Positions 36,333 through 47,111 of a DNA stretch of 64,000 bases are shown here, piece after piece. The position numbers and the translations under genes were made by a program. The stretch is from Rhizomys pruinosus (Eukaryota; Chordata; Mammalia; Rodentia; Spalacidae), in contig VZQC01012376.1 of assembly GCA_009823505.1 (NCBI GenBank), positions 437,433-501,432 of the forward strand, read 5' to 3'. Numbering within the stretch: position 1 is the stretch's first letter; each line of letters opens with the position of its first letter. The notes under the pieces were generated by a model. That model had not been told where the DNA came from and did not search any database. It saw only the letters and a list, made by a program, of their open reading frames with translations.

Positions 36333-36582
36333 AAAAAATTTAGTTATTTATTTTTTATGTGTATGAATGTATTGTCATGCATGTAGTGTTGTGCACCCGT
36401 AGTCATGCATTGCCGCGGAGGTCAGAGGGCCTTGGATTCCCCCTGGAACTGGAGGTCTCCCTAGAATTGGAGTTACAGATGGTGCTCGAGCTTCCATGTG
36501 GGTGCTGGGGATCGAACCCCGGTCTACCCTTGCAAGAGCGGTCAGTCCGCTCTTACTGCTAGGCGGCCATCTCTCCAGCCCC
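36333..36582 (-). mobile_element. B2 SINE, 15-bp target duplication
   Basis: A reverse B2 with the head at 36540-36582, GGGGATCGAACCCCGGTC (B box, reverse) and an AT tail. ATGACTTCCCTTTTT (36318-36332) and ATGACTTTCCTTTTT (36583-36597) flank it with one mismatch. It has small insertions relative to the copies at 8.6 and 12.1 kb. Confidence 0.92.
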
Positions 36583-36934
36583 ATGACTTTCCTTTTTGAA
36601 GTCGAAGTTATCTGGAGTTAGTTAATACATCACATTCAAAAGAGTTCTGATTATAGTTCCACACAGTAAGCATTCCAATGTGTTAGTTATTCTCCCTTAA
36701 GAAGGGAGACAGGGCTAAGGAGAAAGTGGAATGGAGAAATATGAAAAACAAAAGGGAAGCCCTTGGAAGTTTCTAAGGAGCAAGTTTTTGTAGTTCATAT
36801 TCTTCAGTTAGGTTGTTGTTGCTGAAATGATGTTAAGGGATCGGATCGGGACCCTATCAGCTCTGCCTATCAGCTCAGCCTATCAGCTCAACTCAGCCAT
36901 TTTTATGGACCCATAAGCATTATTTTTATCATCT

Positions 36935-37043
36935 ATCTGCTCTTTTTAGTCAGTACATCTATCCGGTACATATACGAGATCTATCTTCTATCATCTATCT
37001 ATCGATCATCTTGTATCTATCATCTGATCTATCTATATGATGT
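36935..37043. repeat. Degenerate (ATCT)n, left part
   Basis: TCTATC/ATCTATCT words run here and resume at 41529-41590 on the far side of the nested insertions. The MaLR LTR therefore entered a tetranucleotide tract. Confidence 0.75.
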
Positions 37044-37361
37044 ACTGGTAGTGTGAAGAGAGTGTTCCCCATAGGCTTGTAAGTTTCAACATTTTGTCCC
37101 ACTTTGGGTGGTCACTGTTTTTGGGAGGTGCTCAGAGGTGTGGCTGTGCTGGAGGAAATAGTGTCATTGGGGGTGGGGAGGGCTTTGTGAGTTCAACAAG
37201 CACTTGCAAGTCCTCCAGTCTCTCTCTCCACTCCCATGCTCATCGGAGGATGTGAAACTTTGGCTTTCTGCTCCAGCCCCGGCTAACCATGCCTCCCGCC
37301 ACAGTGGACTCTAATTCCCTGGAACCGTCAATCTAAGCACAAATAAACTCGTTCCGCTTTT
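37044..37361 (+). mobile_element. MaLR-type LTR, 5' part (split)
   Basis: Carries GTGTTCCCCATAGGCTTG, GGGAGGTGCTCAGAGGTGTG, GTGTCATTGGGGGTGGGGAG and CAAATAAACTCGTTCC, the 5' and middle parts of a rodent MaLR-like LTR. Its 3' part is found at 41457-41528. An L1 occupies the gap. Confidence 0.65.
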
Positions 37362-37690
37362 AAAATATTATATATTTTTTTATTATATTAAGATATATAG
37401 TAATATATATTTATAATATAATATATAAATATATATATTTATAATATATATATACATAAAATGTATATCATTTATGTATAACATTTATTAAGTATAAATG
37501 TATATACATTAAAATAATATATACATATATAGATATGTATTTTTTTTTTTTTTTATTTATATATTGATATTGTGTGTATAATATAGTTAGATGTAGATAT
37601 ATTATATATAGATATTATATAATATATATAGACTCATATAAACATAAACGTATTAGTATTAACTTGTATCAATCAAGACCTGTGTCCCCC
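37362..37690. repeat. AT-rich tract grown from the L1 tail
   Basis: About 330 bp of nearly pure A/T (ATATAT words and T runs). It sits exactly where the tail of the adjacent minus-strand L1 is expected, so I infer slippage growth of an A-rich tail. Confidence 0.7.
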
Positions 37691-38507
37691 CCTCCCTCCC
37701 ACCCACCCCCCGCCCCCACCCCAGAGCTCCATGCATTCTTGCCACTAGCTTTTCATCTCTTCTGCTCAGGTCTTTCTCATATTCTCCCTGTGAAGTTGAC
37801 GTTTTGCGCAAGAAGTTCACTGTGTTCATCCGTTTTTTTTAACATAGGGCCCAGTCCTTTCTGTTGTTGTTGTCGGTGTGTTGTGTTGTTTCCAATATGC
37901 ATACTCCCAACTGCTTGGAACAAAGCGCAAGGGCCGATGCACAAGAAATACTTACAACTAGGTAAATTGGCACTAGATCCACAGACGAGGGACTAATTCA
38001 TCTATTGGTTTTTCTGGGCTGGTTTACTTCACTCAGCATGATGTCCCTCTAGCTCAGCCATTTTTCCTGAAACTCATTGATCATCTTTCTTACTGCTGCA
38101 TCGAACTCCATTGTGTAAATGTACCGACATGTTCTCGTCATCCACTCAATCATTTGAGGGCATTTGGGTTGGTTGTCCGAGCTCCTTGCTATGGTGAAGA
38201 TAGCCTGAAATAAACTGTGGCCGTGCATGTAGTATCTCTGCGGTGGGGTGAGTCTGAGGGTACATGCCTAGTGAGTGGGTATGGCTGGGTCGGTGGTAAA
38301 GTCATTCCAAGCTCCACAGGAGTCTCCACACTGCTTTCTTTCCATAGTGCTGGCATGAGTTATACATTCCCACCAGAGTGGATGAGTGTTCCACTCCCTT
38401 ATCCCCACAACCCTCCAGCAAGCTTGATAAATTTGATTTTATTGATCCTAGTCAGAGTCTTATTGGAGTATGAGATGATATATTAAAGTGGTTTTGATTT
38501 GCATTTT
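37690..38507 (-). mobile_element. L1 copy A, 3' part
   Basis: Aligned by eye with the 3' end of the full-length L1: worn GTTGTTGTTG tract (37862-37895), ORF2 stop region near 37970, and a C-terminal ORF2 segment up to TTTTGATTTGCATTT (38490-38505). It is abruptly replaced by the poly-T of the Dnaja1 pseudogene. The continuation of the same copy is at 41382-41456. Confidence 0.8.
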
Positions 38508-38953
38508 TTTTTTTTTGTTTAAAAAAAAAACTGTTTTAATTCACTTCTTTTTTTTTGTTTGCTTTTTTTGTTTTTGTGTTGGTTTTTTTTGCTTTGGAAT
38601 AAGTGTATTAGGAGACATTCATACATTTCAGTAACTGCTTAAATGCTGAGTCTAGATTTAAGCATGTGAACATATGACTTTACACATACAATTAAAGCTG
38701 TTCATAATTAGCTATACTACCAACATTAGATTACAGTTACTTTGGAGCCTAAGTCAAATGGTTTAGAGTAAGCCTGTAACATACCTAAGGAATACGAATA
38801 CCTTCCTGGATTATACATGCAAAATTACTTTTCCACATCCAGGTCTCTTCACATTTCATTTCTAAGTAATCCGGCTTTGGAAGTCACTACTCAAGGGCTT
38901 CTTGTGGTCCAAAGAGAGGGAAAAAAGAATAGAAACTAGGACTGGCCAAGCAC

Positions 38954-38985
<32 letters not shown>

Positions 38986-40215
38986 GTGGTATATATAGAT
39001 ATATATATATATATATATATATATAGATGACCAATTCACACACGGATATATATATTTTTTAAAGATGGCACACAGAAGGGAATGCAGTCTAGAAGTGCAA
39101 GCCCTTAAGCAGCAGCGTTCTTCTGAGAAAGTCTCTAAGAGAATATTGCTTCACAGAACAGGCTAAAAACGATACAATATGCCAACCTTCAAGTATGGTT
39201 GAAGCGTACAAATGCAGAAGCATCACAATGGAGTTCCTCCACGTACACAAACCCTGCAACAGAACCACATGTCGCTATGAACATTTTTTTAAATGATTAC
39301 CAGTTAAATAGAGAAATTTAATTTTACAGCTTAACAATGAAGTCAACATATATACCTAGCATGTCAGTTTGTCCATGTACACAACTGAATCAATTACAAG
39401 GTATGGCCTAAACAGAGGCTAGAAGCAAATTTTAAAGTAGTTTAACAGGTATTAAATTTCATCTTTGCACACTGAAGTCATCATACAGGGCAAAGTCAGA
39501 ACTTTTATATTTGTTTTTAATTATGGGAACTTTAAAACAACTACTATAACTATTTAAAACATAAACTTTTTGAACACAATCTACTATAGTTGTATAAAAA
39601 AAAACAAATAGCCAGTAGTGAGCAGATTACATTACAGTCCTTCACTCATTCACTGCTGCATGGAGAATGCTGGTACTGTTAACTCACTGGCCCCATTAAG
39701 AGGTCTGACACTAAACACCAACCTCTGGGGTGATGCTTCAATCATCCTCATAGGCTTCTCCATTATAATGGCGCCGTCTTTCCTGATTTGGATCGAAGTC
39801 CACTAGTTCTACCTGATCCATTTCATCAGTTTCTTCTACTTCCTTCCTCTCAGGGAGGAGTTTTTCCAGCAAAGAGAGTTTATCAGGAGAGAGAAAGCCA
39901 TTTTCAGGAAAGTTTACCTTAAACTCAATGATTAGACATCCTTTTTCATATGGCCGACGATATATTGGCATACCTTCGTTTAGCACACATTTGATATCTC
40001 CGTGCTTGACAATCTGACCTGGGTGAGAGGTGATGACTATGGTTCGGTCGTCCAGAGTGGAGATTGGCTTTTGGAAGCCACACAAGGCTTCAACCAGCTG
40101 TATGTCCATACACATGAAAAGGTCCTCTCCGTCGAGTGAAACAGTATGGTCCTTCTGATCTAACACAATGCGTTTTCTGATGGCAGCTTTCTGCTGTGGG
40201 TCTATTTACGATGGG
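38508..40215 (-). pseudogene. Dnaja1-ps: Dnaja1 processed pseudogene, 5'-truncated
   Basis: DNAJA1 is a type I HSP40 that delivers substrates to HSP70. The minus strand encodes its C-terminal part: [78 protein letters not shown] and [10 protein letters not shown] (40166 to 39738). A base insertion creates a stop at 39738-39740, 14 codons early; the ancestral stop is at 39696-39698. The J domain, Gly/Phe region and zinc-finger region are absent. A long 3' UTR follows (39695 down to about 38576), with a (GT)n(AT)n run at 38959-39026, ending in A-rich sequence (poly-T on plus). No introns are seen, so it is a retrocopy. It cannot encode the chaperone. Confidence 0.92.
38959..39026. repeat. (GT)n(AT)n microsatellite in the pseudogene 3' UTR
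   Basis: About 13 GT units, a short GGTGGTATATATAG break, then a pure AT run. Its place inside the 3' UTR suggests growth after insertion. Confidence 0.9.
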
Positions 40216-40239
40216 GCATCGCTCTCCACGATAAATATA

Positions 40240-41381
40240 TATCGGGGGGTGTTGGTACTAGCATCCACATATGAGGGACAACATTTGTCGTTTGTTTTTC
40301 TGGGAGTTTCTGTGTTACTTCACTTAACATAAGGTCTTCAGCTCCATCCATTTACCCACACTGCAAAAGGTTTGATGTTGTCCCTCTTTAACCGCTGCAT
40401 AGAACGCCATTGTATACATGTACCACATTTTCTCTATCCCTCGTCAGTATTTGGAGGGCACCTGGGCTGGTTCCAGCTTTTTGCTATGTGAACAGAGCTG
40501 GCATAAACATAGCTGTGCCATGGCTTGCAGTAAGAAAGTGTCTTGTGGGTTTATAACCAGGAGTGGTATGAACTGGGTCACATGGAAGGCTCGTTTTGAG
40601 TCTTCCTAAGGTTCTCCACACTGAGCTTTCAATGGTGGCTGTACCAGTTTAAAACATTCCCCCAGCAATGGATGAGTGATTTCCCCTTTCTCCACAACCT
40701 CGCCAGCACTTGGTATCGTTTGTGTTTTTCGTGATCCTAGCCAGTCTTATTGGGTAAGGTATATCTCAAAGGGGTTTTAATTTGCATTTCCTTAATTATC
40801 AGAGATGCTGAACACTTCGTAAGATGTTTCTCGGCCATCTCTAGTTCCTCCTGTGTGAAGTCTTATTCAGATCTTTGCTCCAATCTTGTGAGTGTTTCAT
40901 TTGTTTCGTTCCTTTCTCGGTTCTTCTCTGTGCCGGTTTCTTTTTCTTCTCCTCCTTCTTCTTTTGTTTTTTGAGTAGCTTGTATACTACGGAAATTAAT
41001 GCTTTTGTCAGATGTTTCTGCATGAAGGTTTCCTCCCCCTCTGTGGGTTTTCTCGTCACTTCCTTTATTTCAGGGCAGTTTGATGTATAGGAGCTTTTGA
41101 GTTTAATAAGGAGATCCCATTTGTTCATTGTTGAGCTTAGTTCCTTGTGCAGCTGTTGCGGATTTATAGGAAGTCTTTTCCTACACCTATGTCTTGTAGT
41201 CTGCTGCCAAGTTTCTCTTCTATCACCTCCAGAGTTTGGGGTTTCACATTGAGTTCTTTGGTCCATCTGGAGTTGACTTTTGTACAAGGTGAGAGTTAGG
41301 GGTTTAATTTCATTCTTCTACAAGTGGTGATCCAATTTTGCCAGCACCACTTGCTGAAGATACTGTCTTTCCTCCATTGGA
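40240..41381 (-). mobile_element. L1 copy B, internal ORF2 segment joined to Dnaja1
   Basis: Starts (in element 3' sense) at the ORF2 stop region GTTGGTACTAGCATCCACAT and runs back through ORF2 to about 41381 (ACCACTTGCTGAAGATACTG). It covers the same part of L1 as copy A (37965-38507), so it is a separate copy. It has no (CAA)n 3' UTR and no A tail between itself and the Dnaja1 sequence. Frames are broken by indels. Confidence 0.75.
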
Positions 41382-41456
41382 ACACTTCTTAAGGTGTTTC
41401 TCAGCCATCTCTAATTCCTCACTTGTGAAGTCTCTGTTCAGTTCTTTGCTCCATCT
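41382..41456 (-). mobile_element. L1 copy A, continuation and truncated 5' end
   Basis: GAACACTTCTTAAGGTGTTT and CTCAGCCATCTCTAATTCC continue ORF2 from where copy A stops at 38507 and end at CTTTGCTCCAT, the 5' truncation. The same stretch in copy B is at 40811-40880, which confirms two copies. Confidence 0.7.
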
Positions 41457-41528
41457 ATAAACTCTTCCTTTTATAAGTTCCCTTGCTCATGGTGGTTTTA
41501 TTACAGCAACAGAAAAGTGACTAATACA
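41457..41528 (+). mobile_element. MaLR-type LTR, 3' part, with L1 target duplication
   Basis: ATAAACTCTTCCTTTTATAA repeats, with small insertions, the bases at 37343-37363, giving the L1 target duplication. It then ends TTATTACAGCAACAG...GTGACTAATACA like the LTRs at 5.5 and 20.4 kb. The (ATCT)n tract resumes immediately after. Confidence 0.7.
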
Positions 41529-41590
41529 GTATCTAGCCATCCATCCACATATTATCTATCTATCATCATCTATGTATCAACCAACTGAAT
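41529..41590. repeat. Degenerate (ATCT)n, right part
   Basis: CATCCATCCACATATTATCT and CTATCATCATCTATGTATC words match the tract at 36935-37043. Confidence 0.7.
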
Positions 41591-42394
41591 GTTCTCTTGG
41601 AGTCTCTCCTCACTGAGTTGAAGAGAAGAGATTACAAGGCGATGGCTGTCGAGGTGCTTCTGTGACACTCATAAGCTCATGCTGGGAATGGTGATGTGAG
41701 GTTTCTGGAGCATATACAAAACCCAAGGAGAATGGACTGGCTGAACAAATTATGTTTTTTTTTTCAATTCTTCCTTCATTTCCTTTTTCATTCCTCCTTT
41801 GCTTCTCTGCTCTCATTCCTGAGTCCATCACTTCTCTTCTCTATGGTTCCTCTTCTCTCTTTTCATTTTTCTCTCCTCTCCCCATCTTCCAGGATGAGGA
41901 GGAAAGGAACACATCAAGTTTCTCTCACCATCATTCTGAACGAGTACCTGTTTTTGTGACCTGACATTTCTTCCCTCTAGTCTGCAGGGAAATCCAGCAC
42001 CAGCCTTCAGTCCTCAGGGAGCAGGTAAATGATTTGAAGTGACTCAGAATGTGAGGAAACAGGCAGAGCACAGCAGGAAGCCATTGCTCCTCAGTCAGAG
42101 CCCTCCATGTGCATGTCCCTGGATTTGTAGTCTGGCTCCAGAAAGAAGGAGCAAGAGCCCTCACTTGGGCAGGACAACAACATTCGTTCTAGTTCCATCC
42201 CTCAGCCATAAGTGCCTCAATTTTCAGTGCTCTGTGGGTCAGTGTTATAATTCCTGGTGGTAAGAGAAGAATTAGGATTCAGGGCCAGTGGATCCATCAC
42301 AGAAGAAGCAGAAGTACTCAAAATTCCATGGCACTTTGTGATATGTATACTGAGGAAGGAGAAACACATGTAATGTCAAAAATAAAGTCACTTA
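41591..42394. other. No gene; a pyrimidine-rich patch
   Basis: 41752-41890 is rich in TTCC/CTCT. Frames through it are compositional (S, F, L). The rest is unassigned. Confidence 0.45.
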
Positions 42395-42530
42395 GTCTCT
42401 TTGAGTTTCAGTTCTTTGACTGAAAAGTGGAGACAATAATATCCACTTAAAGGAATCAGAATTAAATAAAGCAATCCATGGGAAAGCACTGGATGCAATG
42501 AGCACAATGAATGCTAATTGAATCTGCATG
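42395..42530 (+). mobile_element. MIR fragment
   Basis: GTCACTTAGTCTCTTTGAGT, AGTTCTTTGACTGAAAAGTGG, AATAATATCCACTTAAAGG, AATTAAATAAAGCAATCCATG and GAGCACAATGAATGCTAATT follow the MIR 3' half in order. Confidence 0.55.
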
Positions 42531-42612
42531 CGTTCTGCTGACTTACTGCAAGCAGGTACACACACGGGGAATTATATAGACACATTCAGTAGACTGCACA
42601 AATACACACAGA

Positions 42613-42613
<1 letters not shown>

Positions 42614-42665
<52 letters not shown>
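42614..42665. repeat. (GA)n microsatellite
   Basis: About 26 GA units. Frames read as ERERER on plus and SLSLSL on minus. Confidence 0.97.
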
Positions 42666-42668
<3 letters not shown>

Positions 42669-42714
42669 CTAGGTATGTCCTGTATTCAGTTCACATCTAC
42701 TTCAGTCCCCCTTT

Positions 42715-42840
42715 TATTTAATTTTTATTTTATGTGTGTGCTTGTTCATGTGTGTGCACCTATGTGTGTGGGAGTTCTTTCCACATGTGTGCTCATATGT
42801 GTGGAGGCCAGAGGTCAATGATCAGCATTAGGTGACTTCT
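42715..42840 (-). mobile_element. Possible B3-type SINE fragment
   Basis: TTTTATTTTATGTGTGTGC, GTGCTCATATGTGTGGAGGC, CAGAGGTCAATG and TTAGGTGACTTCTTC resemble the reverse of the tail half of B3-type SINEs. Truncated and diverged. Confidence 0.4.
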
Positions 42841-44389
42841 TCGATCACTCTACATTATTAATTTTCTATTATTATTTTTGAGAATATAGAAGCTTTGGCC
42901 AGTCTGAGTTACTGAATGCCCATAGTATAGTGTCTTCTTTTTGAATTTAAGGAAAAGTGTTCCTGATCAAGCAAACAGTGTGAACTATAAGACAATTTAA
43001 TTCAAAACACATTTTTACTGTGCACTGTAAAGAAACAAGGAAGGTCAGGGTGGACGGCACGTGAGGATGATACCTGAAGCTAGACATGAGTGCAAATCCT
43101 TCAATGGTGTCACAACCTCAGCAAGCGGGGCGTGCTTCAAGTTTCTTGTCTGCAAAATGAAAATGACAAAAAGCTCATTCATGTCTAGCTCATGAGATTA
43201 AGGATAGGACCAAGTGGGATTGCATAATTGCAATTATTTTGCAGAATATCATGCATTTAGTTATTAGTCTGTAGAGGGTCTTACTGGTCAGGACCAATAA
43301 GCAAGATCTCTGTTATAACCTGGAGTCCTTGGTCCATAAATAGTTAATGGGGATATTAAGGTAGAAAGCTAAGTTAGAGTGGGATGGTCCTCAAGTTCCC
43401 AAGACCATAGTTGTACTATTTTCTCATGAGCATTCTATACATAACCTCTGGCTTCTTGCCCACAGGAAAACATTCTCATAAGAGGAGGAAACTGAGTACA
43501 TTCTTATCTACTGTCATTCTAAAATGCAAACAAGAAAGGAGAAACTCTCACTGAATTCCTACATGGATCCTGCTGGCCTGGGGAGCTGGCTACAACTTTG
43601 TTCCTGGTTGGAGTCAGGAGCTTCTGGTGCTACCTGTATATTTCACCCAAAGTGACAGGGACCTTGTTAGCCGTCCTTGCATTGAAGATCTTGATGGATT
43701 GAACTCCTGAGGACAATGTGGCGGCCGTGATCTGCCATAAAGATGATGAATAACATTTTTTTTTCTTAAATGATTACCTAAAACTTTCCAGCTAGCCAAA
43801 GCTGGCTTTCTCAGAGCCCCTGGAGGAGAGCTTTTATAAAGTGTCATTTAATTAATAAGAGGGTTATTGATTGCTGTCTTGCATGGAGTACTGCACACGG
43901 GCTAGGTAAGAGAAAGTAAGGAAAGACCAGCAAGCGTACCGAGGAGAACGGGGACTGGCCTGGGCCACAGTTCGAGTGAAGATAAGACCCCTCAGAACAT
44001 TCTTAGAATGCCAGATATGGTCAAAGTCTCCATTCTCTGGGGACATTAAGAGAATTAGGGGGGTATTTCTGTTGATTGCTTGGTTTGAAAATGTCACTCT
44101 GTCAGTCTGAAATTAAAAGAAGGCAGTGTGGTGAGATGGGAAATTTTCCTTAAGGAAGCTTGAGAAACAAGAGTCTTCCACCTACTGTCTGCAGCATAGA
44201 TAGTCTCTGTATCAGAGAATTGATGGACCTCTTGGGCTACAGCATCTTCATCCCACAAATGATAAAATCACACTCTGTGATCATCAGGACTCCAACTAAA
44301 ATCTTCCACACTATTCTGAAATGTCTATAAAGGAATGGGGTAAGGCACAGAATTCCAATTAGTGCTGTTATATGTCTAGGTCCTCCAGA
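42841..44389. other. No recognised feature
   Basis: Unassigned. 43140-43205 (TTTCTTGTCTGCAAAATGAA...ATGAGATTAAGGATAGG) has a faint MIR look. Confidence 0.4.
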
Positions 44390-44395
44390 CAGAGA

Positions 44396-44441
<46 letters not shown>
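44390..44441. repeat. (AG)n microsatellite
   Basis: A nearly pure AG run broken once by ACAG. Second AG array within 2 kb. Confidence 0.96.
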
Positions 44442-44443
<2 letters not shown>

Positions 44444-44489
44444 ACAGAAAGAAATTAGTGTGAGTGCAAACATAAGAATGTAGAGAAAG

Positions 44490-44592
44490 AAATAGGAAGA
44501 GGCAATACATAAGGATTGGGAGGGGCATAAGAGAGGGCAATCGGGGAGTAAATATAATCAAAATACATTATATATGTGTATAAAAAGAATAC
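44490..44592 (+). mobile_element. Possible L1 3' tail
   Basis: GGATTGGGAGGGGCATAAGA, a purine-rich stretch, then ATAATCAAAATACATTATAT ATG-type sequence resembles the last part of Lx-type L1 3' UTRs seen at 46.2 and 53.0 kb. Confidence 0.4.
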
Positions 44593-44777
44593 ATATAGCT
44601 GGACTCGAAATAAGCCTAAAGAGATATATTGCCATTGGCAGGCCACAGGTCACCTGTTGCTACCTTTAGGGACTGTCTTTTCCTTGAACTGAATAATCCT
44701 TCTTCTTAAAATAATGACACTTAAAATAAGTGTCAAGATCCCACAAGAAAACATCATTTTCCAGCTCTTGGGAACAT

Positions 44778-44784
<7 letters not shown>

Positions 44785-44829
<45 letters not shown>

Positions 44830-45042
44830 TTTGGATGTACTGTCTGCATGTAGGTTTGTGCACTCGTGTCGTGCAATGCCATGGAGGTCAGAAGACGGTG
44901 TCGGATTTCCCTGGAACTGGAGTTCTCCTGGAATTGGAGTTACGGACGGTTCTCAGCCACAATGTGGGTGCTGGGGATTGAATCCGGGTCCTCTGCAAGA
45001 GCAGTCGGTGCTCTTAACCACTAGGCCATCTCTCCAACCCCC
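44785..45042 (-). mobile_element. B2 SINE with (ATTT)n tail and 11-bp target duplication
   Basis: A reverse B2 with a 40-nt (ATTT)n tail (44789-44832), TCGTGCAATGCCATGGAGGT, the doubled CTGGAACTGGAGTT/CTGGAATTGGAGTT block and the head at 45010-45042. ACATTAAACAT flanks at 44774-44784 and 45043-45053. Confidence 0.93.
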
Positions 45043-45449
45043 ACATTAAACATTTTTTGACTGAGGACTCCAGATTATACACCTGGGATCTTGGCCTTGA
45101 CTAATAAGAATGACATATCTTTAGTTAAGAGAACTTCACATTTAATAGCAAACAATACAGAATTTAAACCTCAGTTTTATAACTTCTTCACTGTACAACC
45201 ATGAGGAAGTTACTTATGTTTGAACTCAAAAATAATCCTAAGTGAGGGACTCCTTTCTATGAGTTATTGGTAAGGGAGACCATAGAGGTCCCCAAATAGC
45301 ACAGGTTATTGCCATTGTTCTTGTTTGTCCACCAGAAGTAGATGGTAATATCTGATTCTGATTGCTGAAGACACTGCATGCTTGGTTGGAGAACATGGAG
45401 AAATCAAGCTGGAACTGACCTGAAGATTTCTTCCTGCTGGCTAGCTTTC

Positions 45450-46280
45450 ATTGTGTCAGAAGGCAGGATGCAGGCCACTGGAGAAGAAAAGTTATCAGTG
45501 GTCTTATCCAGCAGTAGAACCTGGATGCTACAATATTAATCTGCCAGGCAACGTGTGTCTACTGGTAGCAATAGTAGCACAAAGGTTTGGGGGTGTTAAT
45601 CAACTGTTATAGGATTGAATTTGAGGTCTGTTCCACAGGAGGGAATTCGTGGTTGGTACTGGAAACTTATTCAAAAGCCCATGGCTCAGAAGGCCTTGGG
45701 TCTTAGAGAACCATCTACTACTGTTGTCTTGCTAAAGGGCATATTGTCAGACTGCTGTTTATGCATAGATTAGTGCTCCCCTCAGCCTTGGCCAGAGAAG
45801 CTTCTCTCTTCAATGGTCAGTAGTTAATGCAGAGACACACAACTGCTCAAAGTGCTGAGAATAAATCACTATAGAGTGCTCTGTCCTGAATGGGCCATCA
45901 ATATATGCTCTCTCCTCCAAGGCTCAGGAAACACTGTAGAAGACAAGGGTGAAAAGAATGGTAGAGCCAGAGGGTGGGGAAGAGCACTGTGCAACATTCC
46001 TTTGGACATAGCATGGCCATTGCTGGTATGAACTCACTACATCTATGGTGACTGAGCAAGTCTGACAGAAGACCAAGCCAATAAGATCAGTCAACATTTT
46101 AACAGGAAGCACTAATTGAACTCAATGGATTACAAAAACTATAGACAAAAGGAGAAAATGTGAAGGGTAGGAGAGGACACCCTGGGAGTGTCTGGGGGGA
46201 GCGGAAGGGGAGAATTGGGGTGTAAATGATCCAGATACAAATGCTTCCATGTATGAAATTGCTGAAGAATAAATAATAGA
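45450..46280 (+). mobile_element. Lx-type L1 3' UTR
   Basis: It has the order I associate with Lx-type 3' UTRs: AGCCCATGGCTCAGAAGGCC, GTTAATGCAGAGACACAC, GTCCTGAATGGGCCATC, AGAGCCAGAGGGTGGGGAAG, ACATAGCATGGCCATTGC, GAACTCACTACATC, a polypurine stretch (46140-46215) and GAAGAATAAATAATAG. A second copy of the same consensus runs 52150-53056, aligned piece by piece. It is an old L1; the coding part is gone or unrecognisable. Confidence 0.7.
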
Positions 46281-46339
46281 CGTTGTATTAAAAATATATT
46301 GTGTATTTGCACCTGTTGTTGAAAAGGTTTAAAGTGATG

Positions 46340-46440
46340 CACTATGTAAGAGTGCAGATGTACCACATTTTTGTCAGTTGAGGGGCATTTGGGCTGGTTC
46401 CAGGTCTTCGCTATTGTGAAGAGAGCTGCAATAAACATGG
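46340..46440 (-). mobile_element. L1 ORF2 C-terminal fragment
   Basis: The minus strand encodes MFIAALFTIAKTWNQPKCPS, the conserved segment upstream of the L1 ORF2 C-terminus. Only about 100 bp is preserved. Its orientation is opposite to the Lx 3' UTR next to it, so it may come from a 5'-inverted or separate L1. Confidence 0.8.
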
Positions 46441-46479
46441 ATGTGCATGTATGTATTCATATTTTACAGCAATGTAAAA

Positions 46480-46662
46480 TTAAAGGAGGAAAATGTGAAT
46501 TCCTAAACAAAAAATGACAGAGAAAGATGCAGGACAGTTATGGCAGAGAGCATAATCTGGGGTGGGGTGGGGGGAAGGGAAAGGGGAATATGTCTGAACT
46601 GAATTGAGAAATGATGTCTGAAATACACAAAACATCAATAAAAGCATTATTAAAAAAGAGTG
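46480..46662 (+). mobile_element. Probable L1 3' end
   Basis: AATCTGGGGTGGGGTGGGGG, the purine-rich stretch, AGAAATGATGTCTGAAATAC and CATCAATAAAAGCATTATTA form a typical L1 3' end with a poly-A signal. Confidence 0.5.
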
Positions 46663-47111
46663 CAATATTTGGAACACAGTAACAAAAATGTTAGTTTTTT
46701 TTTCCCCTTTTCCTTTCCCGTTGTTTTCTCCAAAAATATAGAACACCAAATTACCAATCCTGCAAACAACTTAAAGGCAGGAGACTAAGCAGTCAGTGAT
46801 AGATAGAATCATGCTGCTCAGCCGTCCTCAGCCAGTGACACAGATGACTAATGCCAACATGATGAATTTAGCAGCAATTAATTCATGGTCGGTATCTTGC
46901 ATGAAATTTAGAAGATAAGAAGTGACCAACACTTTGCAAAGGAAAACCCACCTGACCTTTTTGTGGACCATAAGCTCAGCATTAGCTAAAAGGGTTTTGA
47001 GGTCACTAAACGTCTGTGTAACTATAACCATGTCAATAGTAATGGATAGATCAAAAAGTGGAAACATATTTTTTGTTTTGATAGATTGCATCTAATTTTA
47101 GATGTTGTGTT
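46663..47111. other. No recognised feature
   Basis: Unassigned sequence to the left of the large tandem array. The (TA)-leaning flank grades into a degenerate first unit. Confidence 0.4.

Noticed and set aside
39738..40166. A functional Dnaja1-like gene
   Set aside because: The J domain, Gly/Phe region and zinc-finger region are missing, there is a premature stop, a 3' UTR with an A-rich end, and it sits inside L1 sequence. It is a processed pseudogene.
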